From assembly GCF_025263485.1 (NCBI RefSeq), contig NZ_CP079863.1, positions 1,984,001 through 2,048,000 of the forward strand: DNA of 64,000 nucleotides, in the 5' to 3' direction. Made by a program: the position numbers and the translations under genes. The first letter of the stretch is position 1. Each line of letters opens with the position of its first letter. Source of the DNA: Mycobacterium sp. SMC-2 (GTDB taxonomy: Bacteria; Actinomycetota; Actinomycetes; Mycobacteriales; Mycobacteriaceae). The notes beneath the pieces were generated by a model that was given only the letters and a program-made list of their open reading frames with translations, was not told where the DNA came from and did not search any database. Positions 11,264-20,900 of the stretch are shown piece after piece.

Positions 11264-11359
11264 CCCGCCGGCGCACGTTGAATTCATTGCCGTCCAGCAC
11301 GGCGGCTGCTGTGATGGAAGGGAACGACGAACCGCAATGCGAGACCGAGGAGACGTGGC

Positions 11360-12529
11360 GTGTCGACATCGTTGCCGCCCCTGGTGGAGCCGGCAGGCGG
11401 GCTCACCCGCGATGAGGTGGCCCGCTACAGCCGCCACCTGATCATCCCCGGCCTGGGCGTCGACGGGCAGAAGCGGCTCAAGAACGCGAAGGTGCTGGTG
11501 ATCGGCGCTGGCGGGCTCGGCGCGCCGACGCTGCTGTACCTGGCCGCGGCCGGCGTGGGAACCATCGGCATCGTCGAGTTCGACGTTGTCGACGAGTCCA
11601 ACCTGCAGCGTCAGATCATCCACGGCGTGGCCGACATCGGGCGCCCCAAGGCCCACTCGGCGCGCGAGTCGATAGCGGCGATCAACCCGTTGGTCCGGGT
11701 GCGCCTGCATGAGTTCCGGCTGGACTCGAGCAACGCTGTAGACCTGTTCACGCAGTACGACCTGATCGTGGACGGCACCGACAACTTCGCCACCCGATAC
11801 CTGGTCAACGACGCCGCCGCGCTGGCCGGCAAGCCGTACGTGTGGGGGTCGATCTACCGATTCGAGGGCCAGGTGTCGGTGTTCTGGGAGGACGCGCCGG
11901 GCGGGCGGGGCCTCAACTACCGCGACCTCTACCCCGACCCGCCACCGCCCGGCACGGTGCCGTCGTGCGCCGAAGGCGGCGTGCTGGGCATCGTCTGCGC
12001 CTCCGTCGCGTCGGTGATGGGCACCGAGGCGATCAAACTCATCACCGGGATCGGCGAATCGCTGCTGGGGCGGTTGATGATCTATGACGCGCTCGAAATG
12101 TCCTACCGCACCATCAACATCCGCAAGGACCCATCCGCGCCCGCGATCACCGAGCTGATCGACTACGAGCAGTACTGCGGTGCGGCGCCCGGCGACCTCG
12201 CCGACCATTCGACGATCACCCCACAGGAATTGCGCGCGCTGCTGGACTCCGGCAAGAAGCTGGCCCTGATCGACGTCCGCGAGCCCGTCGAGTGGGAGAT
12301 CAACCACATCGACGGGGCCCAGCTCGTCCCGCAGTCCTCGATCGACTCCGGTGAGGGGCTGGCAAAGCTGCCGACGGACCGGATGCCGGTGCTGTACTGC
12401 AAGACGGGGGTGCGCTCGGCCGAGGTGCTGGCGGCGGTGAAGAGGGCCGGATTCTCCGATGCCGTGCACCTGCAGGGCGGCATCGTGGCGTGGGCGCAAC
12501 AGATGCAACCCGACATGGTGATGTACTGA
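11360..12529 (+). CDS. moeZ: MoeZ: E1-like adenylyltransferase with rhodanese domain
   Basis: This 389-residue two-domain enzyme has an N-terminal ThiF/MoeB-type adenylation domain (ATP loop GAGGLGAPTLLYL near residue 50, then FDVVDESNLQRQ) and a C-terminal rhodanese domain with active-site loop YCKTGVRS (Cys347). In M. tuberculosis the homologue activates and sulfurates the small carrier proteins CysO and MoaD2, supplying sulfur for cysteine and molybdopterin synthesis. The GTG start follows a modest GAGGAGA ribosome-binding site. It stands 96 bp after the DUF3152 gene. Confidence 0.93.
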   Translation: MSTSLPPLVEPAGGLTRDEVARYSRHLIIPGLGVDGQKRLKNAKVLVIGAGGLGAPTLLYLAAAGVGTIGIVEFDVVDESNLQRQIIHGVADIGRPKAHSARESIAAINPLVRVRLHEFRLDSSNAVDLFTQYDLIVDGTDNFATRYLVNDAAALAGKPYVWGSIYRFEGQVSVFWEDAPGGRGLNYRDLYPDPPPPGTVPSCAEGGVLGIVCASVASVMGTEAIKLITGIGESLLGRLMIYDALEMSYRTINIRKDPSAPAITELIDYEQYCGAAPGDLADHSTITPQELRALLDSGKKLALIDVREPVEWEINHIDGAQLVPQSSIDSGEGLAKLPTDRMPVLYCKTGVRSAEVLAAVKRAGFSDAVHLQGGIVAWAQQMQPDMVMY

Positions 12530-12565
12530 CCCGACACGCCAGGTGGCCTCGTCTAGGCTACCCGT

Positions 12566-13420
12566 GTGAATGTCGAGCCACCGCCGGAGCATGTGCTGGC
12601 GGCGTTTGGTTTGACCGGTGTGAACCCCGTCTATCTGGGGGCTAGCTGGGAGGGCGGCTGGCGCTGCGGCGAGGTCGTGCTGTCACTGGTGGCCGACCAC
12701 GCCCGGGCGGCTTGGTCGGCCCGGGTGCGGGAGACGTTGTTCGTCGACGGTGTTCGGCTGGCCCGCCCGGTCCGCTCGACGGACGGGCGGTACGTGGTTT
12801 CGGGCTGGCGGGCCGATACCTTCGTCGCCGGCACGCCCGAACCTCGGCACGACGAGGTGGTCTCGGCGGCGGTGCGCCTGCACGAGGCGACCGGCAAACT
12901 GGAACGTCCCCGATTTCTGACCCAGGGCCCCACCGCGCCGTGGGGCGACGTGGACATCTTCATCGCCGCCGACCGTGCCGCGTGGGAGGAGCGGCCGCTG
13001 TCGTCGGTGCCCCCGGGCGCCCGGACCGCGCCGCCGACGGCCGACGCCGAGCGGTCGGTGGAGCTGATCAACCAGCTGGCCACCCTGCGCCGGCCGACCA
13101 AGAGCCCGAACCAGGTGGTGCACGGAGACCTCTACGGGACAGTGCTTTTCGTCGGCACCGCCGCCCCGGGGATCACCGACATCACCCCCTACTGGCGGCC
13201 CGCGTCGTGGGCGGCCGGCGTCGTCGTCGTCGACGCCCTGTCCTGGGGCGAGGCCGACGACGGACTCATCGAACGCTGGAACGCGTTGCCGGAGTGGCCG
13301 CAGATGTTGTTGCGCGCCTTGATGTTTCGCCTGGCGGTCCACGCGTTGCACCCACGCTCGACCGCCGAGGCCTTTCCCGGGCTGGCCCGCACCGCGGCGC
13401 TGGTCCGGTTGGTGCTCTAG
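12566..13420 (+). CDS. TIGR02569-family protein (Rv3205c type), kinase/phosphotransferase-like
   Basis: This 284-residue protein is an actinobacterial family of unknown function. A segment VVHGDLYGTVLF near residue 190 resembles the catalytic loop (HGDL) of aminoglycoside phosphotransferase-like kinases, and ITPYWRPASWAAGVVVVDAL resembles the following D-containing segment, though the normal DFG-type aspartate is displaced. It may be a degenerate small-molecule kinase. A TAGGCT -10 element at 12554-12559 ends six bases before the GTG, so the mRNA is probably leaderless. The last four bases overlap the convergent ATL gene. Confidence 0.78.
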   Translation: MNVEPPPEHVLAAFGLTGVNPVYLGASWEGGWRCGEVVLSLVADHARAAWSARVRETLFVDGVRLARPVRSTDGRYVVSGWRADTFVAGTPEPRHDEVVSAAVRLHEATGKLERPRFLTQGPTAPWGDVDIFIAADRAAWEERPLSSVPPGARTAPPTADAERSVELINQLATLRRPTKSPNQVVHGDLYGTVLFVGTAAPGITDITPYWRPASWAAGVVVVDALSWGEADDGLIERWNALPEWPQMLLRALMFRLAVHALHPRSTAEAFPGLARTAALVRLVL

Positions 13421-13719
13421 CGCCGGAAGTCGTAACGGGTTTCGCGCAGCGCGATCTTGCCGTCGGTGGCCAGGACCCCTTCGGCACGCAACAGCTCGAG
13501 TTGGCGGGCCCTCAGATGACGCGCGGGGCGGCCCGAGGCGGTGATCACGCGATGCCACGGCAGGTCCGAGGAGTCGGTCCGCATGATCCAGCCGACGATG
13601 CGCGGGCTGGAAAGGCCTGCGACGTCGGCGATGTCGCCGTAGGTCGCGACTCTGCCGGGCGGGATCGCCGCGACCAGCGCCCGCACCCGCTCGACCTGCT
13701 CGTCGGTCACCGGCGCCAC
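13417..13719 (-). CDS. Alkyltransferase-like protein (ATL), MGMT homologue lacking the catalytic Cys
   Basis: This 100-residue protein is the DNA-binding domain of O6-alkylguanine-DNA alkyltransferases. The helix-turn-helix and arginine-finger region (GLSSPRIVGWIM) is present. In the active-site motif PCHRV the cysteine is replaced by tryptophan: PWHRV at residues 54-58. ATL proteins bind alkylated guanine tightly and hand the lesion to nucleotide excision repair rather than repairing it directly. The GTG start lies two bases after the lipV stop, so the two are cotranscribed. It matches M. tuberculosis Rv3204. Confidence 0.9.
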   Translation of the reverse strand: MAPVTDEQVERVRALVAAIPPGRVATYGDIADVAGLSSPRIVGWIMRTDSSDLPWHRVITASGRPARHLRARQLELLRAEGVLATDGKIALRETRYDFRR

Positions 13720-13721
13720 GA

Positions 13722-14507
13722 TCAGCGGGCCTCGAGCAGTTCGCGCGTCAGCGCGGCGACTTCCGCCGGCGCGGCGTAGGGCACCATGTGGTTGCAGTCG
13801 AAATCCAGCAGCCGGAAATCGGACCCCAACCGCTCCTGCAGCCCTTCGATGAGGTGGTCGCCGACGTATGGCGGCGAGGTGCGCTTGGCACGGACCAGGA
13901 TCGTGGCCGTCCCGGCCGGCGGCAGCACGATGTCGCGGGCGAGCTCACTCCAGTACGACATCATCGCCGGCAGGCTGACGCGCCAGCCGCACCGGCCGCC
14001 CGGCAGCTCGATCAGGTGCTCGTCGATCTCGGCATCCAGCAGCGCGGGGTCGACGTCGGACCAGGAGCCGTGCGCCTTCTCCAGGCGCGCCTCCTCGGCG
14101 TCGCGGTAGTCGGGCGAGGCCAGCATCGCGTCGGCGATCTCGCGCATCCACTCGCCGTCCAATCCGACCGCCGGGTCCAGCAGCAGCAGCGCCGCCACCC
14201 GGTCCGGTCGCGCCGCGGCCAGCTGCATGGCGAGCCCGCCGCCGAAGGAGTGCCCCACCACCAGCACCGGCGCCTCGGCCTCGGCGTCGAGCAGCGCGGC
14301 CAACGCCGCGACGTTGGCGTCAATGCTCCACGGCGCTGCCCACGTCGACCTGCCGTGACCGATCAGATCCGGTGCGGCGAAAGTGATTTCGGGCAGCAGC
14401 CCGGCCAGCTGCTGCCACCGCCGCCCGTGGCCGGTCAGCCCGTGCAGCGCCAGCACTCGCACCGGACCGGGTGGGCCGTAGCGGTGCACATGGAGATCAG
14501 CGGTCAC
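13722..14507 (-). CDS. lipV: Alpha/beta hydrolase, LipV-type esterase/lipase
   Basis: This 261-residue alpha/beta-hydrolase has the oxyanion strand LALHGLTGHG, the nucleophile elbow GHSFGG (Ser87), a candidate acid in LLLDPAVG or the later strand, and the catalytic His in DCNHMVPYAAP near the C-terminus. There is no signal peptide, so it is probably cytoplasmic. The substrate is unknown; short-chain esters are typical for this group. The GTG start (VTADLHVHRYG) matches Rv3203. The ATL gene follows two bases downstream. Confidence 0.87.
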   Translation of the reverse strand: MTADLHVHRYGPPGPVRVLALHGLTGHGRRWQQLAGLLPEITFAAPDLIGHGRSTWAAPWSIDANVAALAALLDAEAEAPVLVVGHSFGGGLAMQLAAARPDRVAALLLLDPAVGLDGEWMREIADAMLASPDYRDAEEARLEKAHGSWSDVDPALLDAEIDEHLIELPGGRCGWRVSLPAMMSYWSELARDIVLPPAGTATILVRAKRTSPPYVGDHLIEGLQERLGSDFRLLDFDCNHMVPYAAPAEVAALTRELLEAR

Positions 14508-14554
14508 CCGCCGATCGTGCCAGCCGCCGCCACGTCCGCCCGCGGGCGGGCGGC

Positions 14555-14746
14555 TCAGCGTCCTTCGTCCCACTCGTCGTCGGTGGGCACGACGAAGGCT
14601 TGCTCGATCACGTCGGCCTCGTTCGCCTCGCGGTCGGCAACGGTCAGATACTCGGTGTCCAAGCCGGCCTCGTCGTCGACGTCGACGGGTTGCAGTTGTT
14701 CCGCGGCGTCGCCTTCGGGCGCTTCGTCGCCGGGAAAGTCCGTCAC
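14555..14746 (-). CDS. Small acidic conserved protein (Rv3202A type)
   Basis: This 63-residue, very acidic protein (MTDFPGDEAPEGD, then DEWDEGR at the end) has no cysteines and no transmembrane helix. It is probably mostly disordered. A small gene at this position, between lipV and adnA, is conserved in mycobacteria, which supports its being real. The start ATG at 14746 is preceded by GGAGGGTAGG on the minus strand. Its function is unknown. Confidence 0.7.
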   Translation of the reverse strand: MTDFPGDEAPEGDAAEQLQPVDVDDEAGLDTEYLTVADREANEADVIEQAFVVPTDDEWDEGR

Positions 14747-14855
14747 GATTTCCTACCCTCCTCAACTTCGTCGGGCTGCTCGCGGCCTCCATCGTAGGGG
14801 CCGGCAGCGGCGCAGGTCGGGCCGACTTGTCAGACCCGGGTGATTGCATGCAGCC

Positions 14856-17800
14856 ATGTCGTACACCTGGGACGCCGAGGCGCGGGCGCTGCTGGTCCCC
14901 GGCGTGCGCGGGCCCATCCGGGTGCTGGGCGGGCCGGGCACCGGTAAGAGCAGCCTGCTGGTCGAGGCTGCGGTCGCCCAGATCGACGCCGGCCTCGACC
15001 CGGAATCGGTTCTGCTGCTTACCGGTTCCGGCCGGCTGGGGATGCGGGCCCGCAGCGCCTTGACGACGGCGTTGCTGCGGCCACGCTCCGCCGGGCCCTG
15101 CCGGGCCGCCGTCCGGGAGCCCTTGGTGCGTACCGTGCACGGCTACGCGTACGCGGTGCTGCGGCGGGCCGCCGAGCGCGCCGGCGACGCGCCCCCGCGG
15201 CTGGTCACCAGCGCCGAGCAGGACGCCATCATCCGCGAGCTGCTGGCCGGTGACCTCGAGGACGGACCGCGCGCTGCGACGGCATGGCCCGCCCACCTGC
15301 ACCCGGCGCTGGCCACCGCCGGCTTCGCCACCGAACTGCGAAACATGTTGGCGCGCTGCGCCGAGCGCGGTGCGGACCCGCAGGAGCTGGAGCGGCTGGG
15401 CCGTCGGTGCCGGCGTCCGGAATGGACCGCCGCCGGCCAGTTCGCGCGACAGTACGAGCAGGTGATGCTGCTGCGGGCGGCCGTCGGGACCGCGGCGCCG
15501 CAGGCGACGACGCCCGCGCTGGGCGCCGCCGAACTGGTGGGCGCCGCCCTGGAAGCCTTCGCGATCGATCCCGAGCTGCTGGCCACCGAGCGGGGCCGGG
15601 TGCGGGTCTTGCTGGTCGACGACGCCCAGCAGCTCGACCCGCAGGCGGCCCGCCTGGTTCGGGTGCTCGCGGCGGGTGCCGAGCTGGCGTTGATCGCCGG
15701 GGACCCCAACCAGGCGGTGTTCGGCTTTCGGGGCGGTGAATCCGCCGGGCTGCTTCAGGGGGATTCGCCGTCGGTGACGTTGACGGTCTCGCATCGCTGC
15801 GCGCCGGCGGTCGCCCGCGCCGTCAGCGGCATCGCGGCCCGGCTGCCCGGCGGCAGCGGCGGCAGGCGGATCGAGGGCACCGGGAGCGAGGAGGGATCGG
15901 TCGCGGTGCGCCTGGCCGCGTCGGCGCACGCGGAGGCGGCGATGATCGCCGACGCGCTGCGACGCGCGCACCTGGTCGACGGCGTGCCGTGGTCGCAGAT
16001 GGCGGTCATCGTCCGGTCGGTGCCGCGGGCCGGCGCCCGGTTGCCGCGCGCGTTGGCCGCGGCCGGGGTGCCGGTGGCCGCACCGGCGGCAAGCGGACCG
16101 CTGTCCGACGAGCCGGCTGCCCGCGCGCTGCTGACCGTCCTGGCGGCGACCGCCGACGGGCTCGACGGTGCGCGGGCCCTGGCGCTGCTGACCGGTCCCA
16201 TCGGTCGCGTCGACCCGGTTTCGCTGCGGCAGCTGCGCCGAACGCTGCAGCGCGCCAACCCCGATCGCGCATCGGGGGATTTTGCGGATCTGTTGGCCGA
16301 GACGCTGTCCGGTGACGGCTCGCCGTCAGGTCCGCAATTTCGCCCGCTGCAGCGGGTGCGTGCGGTGCTGGATGCGGCCGCGCGCTGCCATCGTGCGGGG
16401 CAAGACCCGCGCTACACGCTGTGGGCCGCCTGGCAGCGGTCCGGCCTGCAGCGGCGCTGGCTGGCGGCCGCCGATCGGGGCGGCCCGACCGGTGCCCAGG
16501 CCACCCGTGACCTGGAGGCGGTCACCGCGTTGTTCGACATCACCGACCAGTACGTGTCGCGCACGTCGGGCGCGTCGCTGCGCGGGCTCGTCGACCACGT
16601 GGACGCGCTGCACCTGCCGAGTGTGAACCAGGAGCCGGTGTCGACCGTGGAGCAGGTGCGGGTGCTCAGCGCACACGCCGCCCTGGGACACGAATGGGAC
16701 CTGGTGGTCATCGCTGGGCTGCAGGAGGGGTTGTGGCCCAACACGGTTCCGCGCGGCGGTGTTCTGGGCACCCAGCGGTTGCTGGACGTGCTGGACGGTG
16801 TCGCCGGGGAGGCGTCGGCGCGGGCGCCGCTGCTGGCCGAGGAGCGCCGGCTGCTGGTGTCGGCGATGGGCCGGGCCCGGCGCCGCTTGTTGGTGACCGC
16901 CGTGGACAGCGACACGGGCGGCGCGGACCAAGAGGCCGCGCTGCCGTCGGCGTTTTGTTACGAACTCGCGCAGTGGGCCGACGGCGAGGTGGACCCGGCT
17001 GCCGCGCAACCGGTCTCGGCGCCCCGGGTATTGTCCGCGGCGGCCTTGGTGGGCCGGCTGCGCGGTGTCGTGTGCGCGCCCGACGGCGCGGTCGACGATG
17101 CCGGGCGCGCCTGCGCGGCAACGCAATTAGCGCGGTTGGCCCGGGCCGGGGTCCCGGGCGCCGACCCGGCCGGCTGGCACGGCCTGATCCCGGTCAGCAC
17201 CAGCGAACCGCTGCGTGACGACGGCGAGGTCGTCACCCTGACCCCGTCGACCCTGCAGACGCTCAACGACTGCCCGCTGCGCTGGCTGGCCGAGCGGCAT
17301 GGGGGGACCGACCCACGCGACCTGCGCTCCACCGTCGGTTCGGTGCTGCACGCCCTAGTCGCCGAACCGCACCGAAGCGAACCGGAATTGCTGGCCGAGC
17401 TGGAGCGGGCCTGGCGGCACCTGCCCTTCGAGGCCGAGTGGCATTCGGCCAACGAGCTGGCGCGGCACCGCGCGATGATCGAGGCCTTCCTCGAGTGGCG
17501 GGCGCAGACCCGCGACACGCTGACCGAGGTCGGCGTCGAGGTCGAGATCGACGGAACCCTGGCCGCGTCGGGCGATGGCGGCGGGGACGTCCGGCTGCGC
17601 GGCCGGGTCGACCGGTTGGAGCGCGATGCCGCCGGCCGGCTGGTGATCGTCGACATCAAGACCGGCAAAACGCCCGTCAGCAAGGACGATGCCCAGCAAC
17701 ACGCGCAGCTGGCGATGTATCAGCTGGCGGTCGCCGAGGGCATGATGCCGGGCGGGCCAAACGATTCAGAGCCCGGCGGCGCGCGGCTGGTCTACGTCGG

Positions 17801-17999
17801 CAAGGCCGGGGCATCGGGACCCACGGAACGCGAACAGGATCCGCTGACGCCGGCCGCCCGTGAGGAATGGCGCGAGCTGGTCCGGCGCGCGGCCGAGGCG
17901 ACCGCCGGGCCGCGGTTCGTCGCCCGGCGCAATGACGGATGCTCGCACTGCCCGATACGACCCTCATGCCCGGCGCACGCCGACGGGGCAGCGCAGTGA
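14856..17999 (+). CDS. adnA: AdnA, motor-nuclease subunit of the AdnAB recombination machine
   Basis: This 1047-residue protein has an N-terminal UvrD-like motor and C-terminal RecB-like nuclease. Walker A is GGPGTGKS (Lys31). The Walker B region reads VDDAQ (residues 254-258), not the usual DEYQD. The nuclease core VDIKTGK has Asp933 and Lys935. Four cysteines, Cys806 and Cys1029/1032/1038 (CSHCPIRPSC), form the iron-sulfur staple seen in AddB-type nucleases. With AdnB it resects double-strand DNA ends in mycobacteria. The ATG at 14856 was preferred to a TTG 12 bp upstream. The stop overlaps the adnB start (GTGA). Confidence 0.92.
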   Translation: MSYTWDAEARALLVPGVRGPIRVLGGPGTGKSSLLVEAAVAQIDAGLDPESVLLLTGSGRLGMRARSALTTALLRPRSAGPCRAAVREPLVRTVHGYAYAVLRRAAERAGDAPPRLVTSAEQDAIIRELLAGDLEDGPRAATAWPAHLHPALATAGFATELRNMLARCAERGADPQELERLGRRCRRPEWTAAGQFARQYEQVMLLRAAVGTAAPQATTPALGAAELVGAALEAFAIDPELLATERGRVRVLLVDDAQQLDPQAARLVRVLAAGAELALIAGDPNQAVFGFRGGESAGLLQGDSPSVTLTVSHRCAPAVARAVSGIAARLPGGSGGRRIEGTGSEEGSVAVRLAASAHAEAAMIADALRRAHLVDGVPWSQMAVIVRSVPRAGARLPRALAAAGVPVAAPAASGPLSDEPAARALLTVLAATADGLDGARALALLTGPIGRVDPVSLRQLRRTLQRANPDRASGDFADLLAETLSGDGSPSGPQFRPLQRVRAVLDAAARCHRAGQDPRYTLWAAWQRSGLQRRWLAAADRGGPTGAQATRDLEAVTALFDITDQYVSRTSGASLRGLVDHVDALHLPSVNQEPVSTVEQVRVLSAHAALGHEWDLVVIAGLQEGLWPNTVPRGGVLGTQRLLDVLDGVAGEASARAPLLAEERRLLVSAMGRARRRLLVTAVDSDTGGADQEAALPSAFCYELAQWADGEVDPAAAQPVSAPRVLSAAALVGRLRGVVCAPDGAVDDAGRACAATQLARLARAGVPGADPAGWHGLIPVSTSEPLRDDGEVVTLTPSTLQTLNDCPLRWLAERHGGTDPRDLRSTVGSVLHALVAEPHRSEPELLAELERAWRHLPFEAEWHSANELARHRAMIEAFLEWRAQTRDTLTEVGVEVEIDGTLAASGDGGGDVRLRGRVDRLERDAAGRLVIVDIKTGKTPVSKDDAQQHAQLAMYQLAVAEGMMPGGPNDSEPGGARLVYVGKAGASGPTEREQDPLTPAAREEWRELVRRAAEATAGPRFVARRNDGCSHCPIRPSCPAHADGAAQ

Positions 18000-20900
18000 A
18001 CCCGCGCTACAGCCCGGCCGAATTAGCTTGTGCGCTCGGGGTTTTCCCGCCCACCGACGAGCAGGCCGCCGTCATCGCGGCACCGCCCGGGCCGCTGGTC
18101 GTCATCGCGGGCGCCGGCGCCGGCAAGACCGAGACCATGGCCGCGCGGGTGGTGTGGCTCGTCGCCAACGGCTACGCCGAACCCGGCCAGGTGCTGGGCT
18201 TGACGTTCACCCGCAAGGCCGCCGGCCAGCTGCTGCGCCGGGTCCGGTCCCGGCTGGCCCGGCTGGCCGGCGTCGGCTGGAGTCCCGACGGCGCGGCGCC
18301 CACCGAAGCCCCTACGGTCAGCACGTACCACGCCTTCGCCGGTTCGGTGATCCGCGAGCACGGGCTGTTGTTGCCCATCGAGCCCGACACCCGGCTGCTC
18401 GGCGAGACCGAGCTGTGGCAGCTGGCGTTCGACGTGGTGAGCGGGTATCGGGGGGAGCTGCGCACCGACAAGACCCCCGCCGCGGTCACGTCGATGGTGC
18501 TGCGGTTGTGGGGTCAGCTGGCCGAACACCTGGTGGACACCCGCCAGCTCGGCGATACCCACGTGGAGCTGGAGCGGCTGATCCACGCGCTGCCGGCGGG
18601 CCCCTATCAGCGCGACCGCGGCCCCAGCCAGTGGTTGCTGCGGCTGCTGGCCACCCAGACCCAGCGCGCCGAGCTGGTACCGCTGCTCGACGCGCTGAAC
18701 GAGCGCATGCGGGCCGAAAAGACGATGGACTTCGGCGTGCAGATGGCGTGCGCGGCACGGCTGGCCGCGAACTTTCCGCAGGTCGGTGAGGATCTGCGCG
18801 GCCGCTACCGGGTGGTGCTGCTCGACGAGTACCAAGACACCGGGCATGCCCAGCGGGTGGCCCTGTCGGCGTTGTTCGGCGGCGGTGTCGACGACGGGCT
18901 GGCGCTGACCGCCGTCGGCGACCCGATTCAGTCGATCTACGGCTGGCGCGGCGCCTCGGCGACCAACCTGCCGCGCTTCACCACCGACTTCCCGCTGTCC
19001 GACGGCACACCCGCGCCGGTCCTCGAGCTGCGGACCAGCTGGCGCAACCCGCCGCGGGCCTTGCGGCTGGCCAACGCGATATCGGCGGAGGCGCGTCGCA
19101 GGTCCGTGGCGGTGCGCGCGCTGCGGGCGCGCCCGGACGCCCCGCCCGGGACCGTCCGCTGCGCATTGCTTCCCGATGTGCAGGCCGAACGGCGGTGGAT
19201 CGCCGACGAGCTCGCCGCGCGATACCGGCGGGCTGACGGCGTCACCCCGCCGACCGCCGCGGTTCTGGTGCGCCGCAACGCCGACGCCGCCCCGATCGCC
19301 GATGCCCTGCGCGCCCGCGGCATCCCGGTCGAGGTCGTCGGATTGGCCGGGCTGCTGTCCGTCCCCGAGGTCGCCGACGTCGTGGCCATGCTGCGGCTTG
19401 TGGCCGACCCGACGGCGGGCGCGGCGGCGATGCGGGTGCTCACGGGTCCGCGCTGGCGCCTCGGCGGTCGGGACATCGCCGCGTTATGGCGGCGCGCCCG
19501 GAAACTCGGCGAAGGCCCGGGCGCGGGCGGGACGTCCGCGGCGGAATCGATCGCGATCGCCGCCGGCCCGGACGCCGACACCGCGTGCCTGGCCGACGCG
19601 ATCGCGGACCCCGGCCCGGCCGACGCGTATTCGGCCGCGGGATATCAGCGCATCGGTGCGCTCGCCGCCGAACTGCGCGCCCTGCGCGGCCACCTCGGCC
19701 ATTCGCTGCCGGACCTGGTCGCCGAGGTGCGCCGCGTGCTGGGCGTCGACTGCGACGTGCGTGCCGCGGCCGCGCCGAACGCGGGCTGGGCCGGCACCGA
19801 ACACCTCGACGCGTTCGCCGACGTCGTCGCCCGCTACGCCGAACGAGCCGACGCCGCCGGCGCGCCGGACCGTTGCGCCACGGCATCGGTGTCGGGCCTG
19901 CTGGCCTTCCTGGACGTGGCCGAGTCCGTCGAGAACGGCCTGTCGCCGGCGCCGTCGGTGGCCGCGCGCGACCGCGTCCAGGTGCTCACGGTGCACTCCG
20001 CGAAGGGGTTGGAGTGGCAGGTGGTGGCGGTGGCACACCTGTCGGGCGGAATCTTTCCGTCGACCGCGTCCCGGAGCACCTGGCTCACCGACGCGGCCGA
20101 GCTGCCGCCGCTGCTGCGGGGCGACCGCGCCTCGGCGGGCGCACTGGGCATCCCGGTGCTGGACACCTCGGACGTCACCAATCGAAAGCAGCTGTCGGAC
20201 AAGATCTTCGAGCATCGCCGCCAGCTCGAACAGCGACGCGTCGACGAGGAACGCCGGCTGCTGTATGTCGCCGTCACCCGGGCCGAGGACACCCTGCTGG
20301 TGTCGGGTCACCATTGGGGTGCCACCGGGATCAGACCGCGCGGCCCGTCGGATTTCCTGTGTGAGATAAAGGAGATCATCGACCGTTCGGCCGCGGCCGG
20401 GGAACCCTGCGGGGTGGTCGACCAGTGGGCGCCCGCCCCGGCCGACGGCGACCGCAATCCGTTGCGCGACAACACCGTCGAGGCGTTGTGGCCCGCCGAT
20501 CCGCTGGCCTCCCGCCGCGCCGACGTCGAGCGCGGCGCGGCGTGGGTGACGCGGGCGATGTCGGGCGATCCGGACGAGGCGGGTGCCGACATCGAGGGGT
20601 GGGCCGCCGACGTCGACGCCCTGCTCGCCGAGCGCGCGCGGTTGGTGGAACCGCCCCCCGGCGTGCTGCCCAGTCAGCTGTCGGTCAGCGGCCTGGTGGA
20701 CCTGGCCCGCGACCCCGCGGGCGCGGCGGCGCGGCTGAGGCATCGGCTGCCGACGCGACCGGACCCGCATGCGCTGCTGGGCAACGCGTTTCACTCCTGG
20801 GTACAGCAGTTCTACGGTGCCGAGTGCCTGTTCGATCTCGCCGACCTGCCGGGTGCGGCGGACTCCGACGTCGGCGACACCCGGGAGCTGGCCGCCTTGC

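Noticed and set aside
10889..12592. Long minus-strand ORF antisense to moeZ
   Set aside because: It is a shadow of the high-GC coding strand; its sequence is Arg/Gly/His-rich and resembles no protein family, while moeZ on the plus strand is clear.
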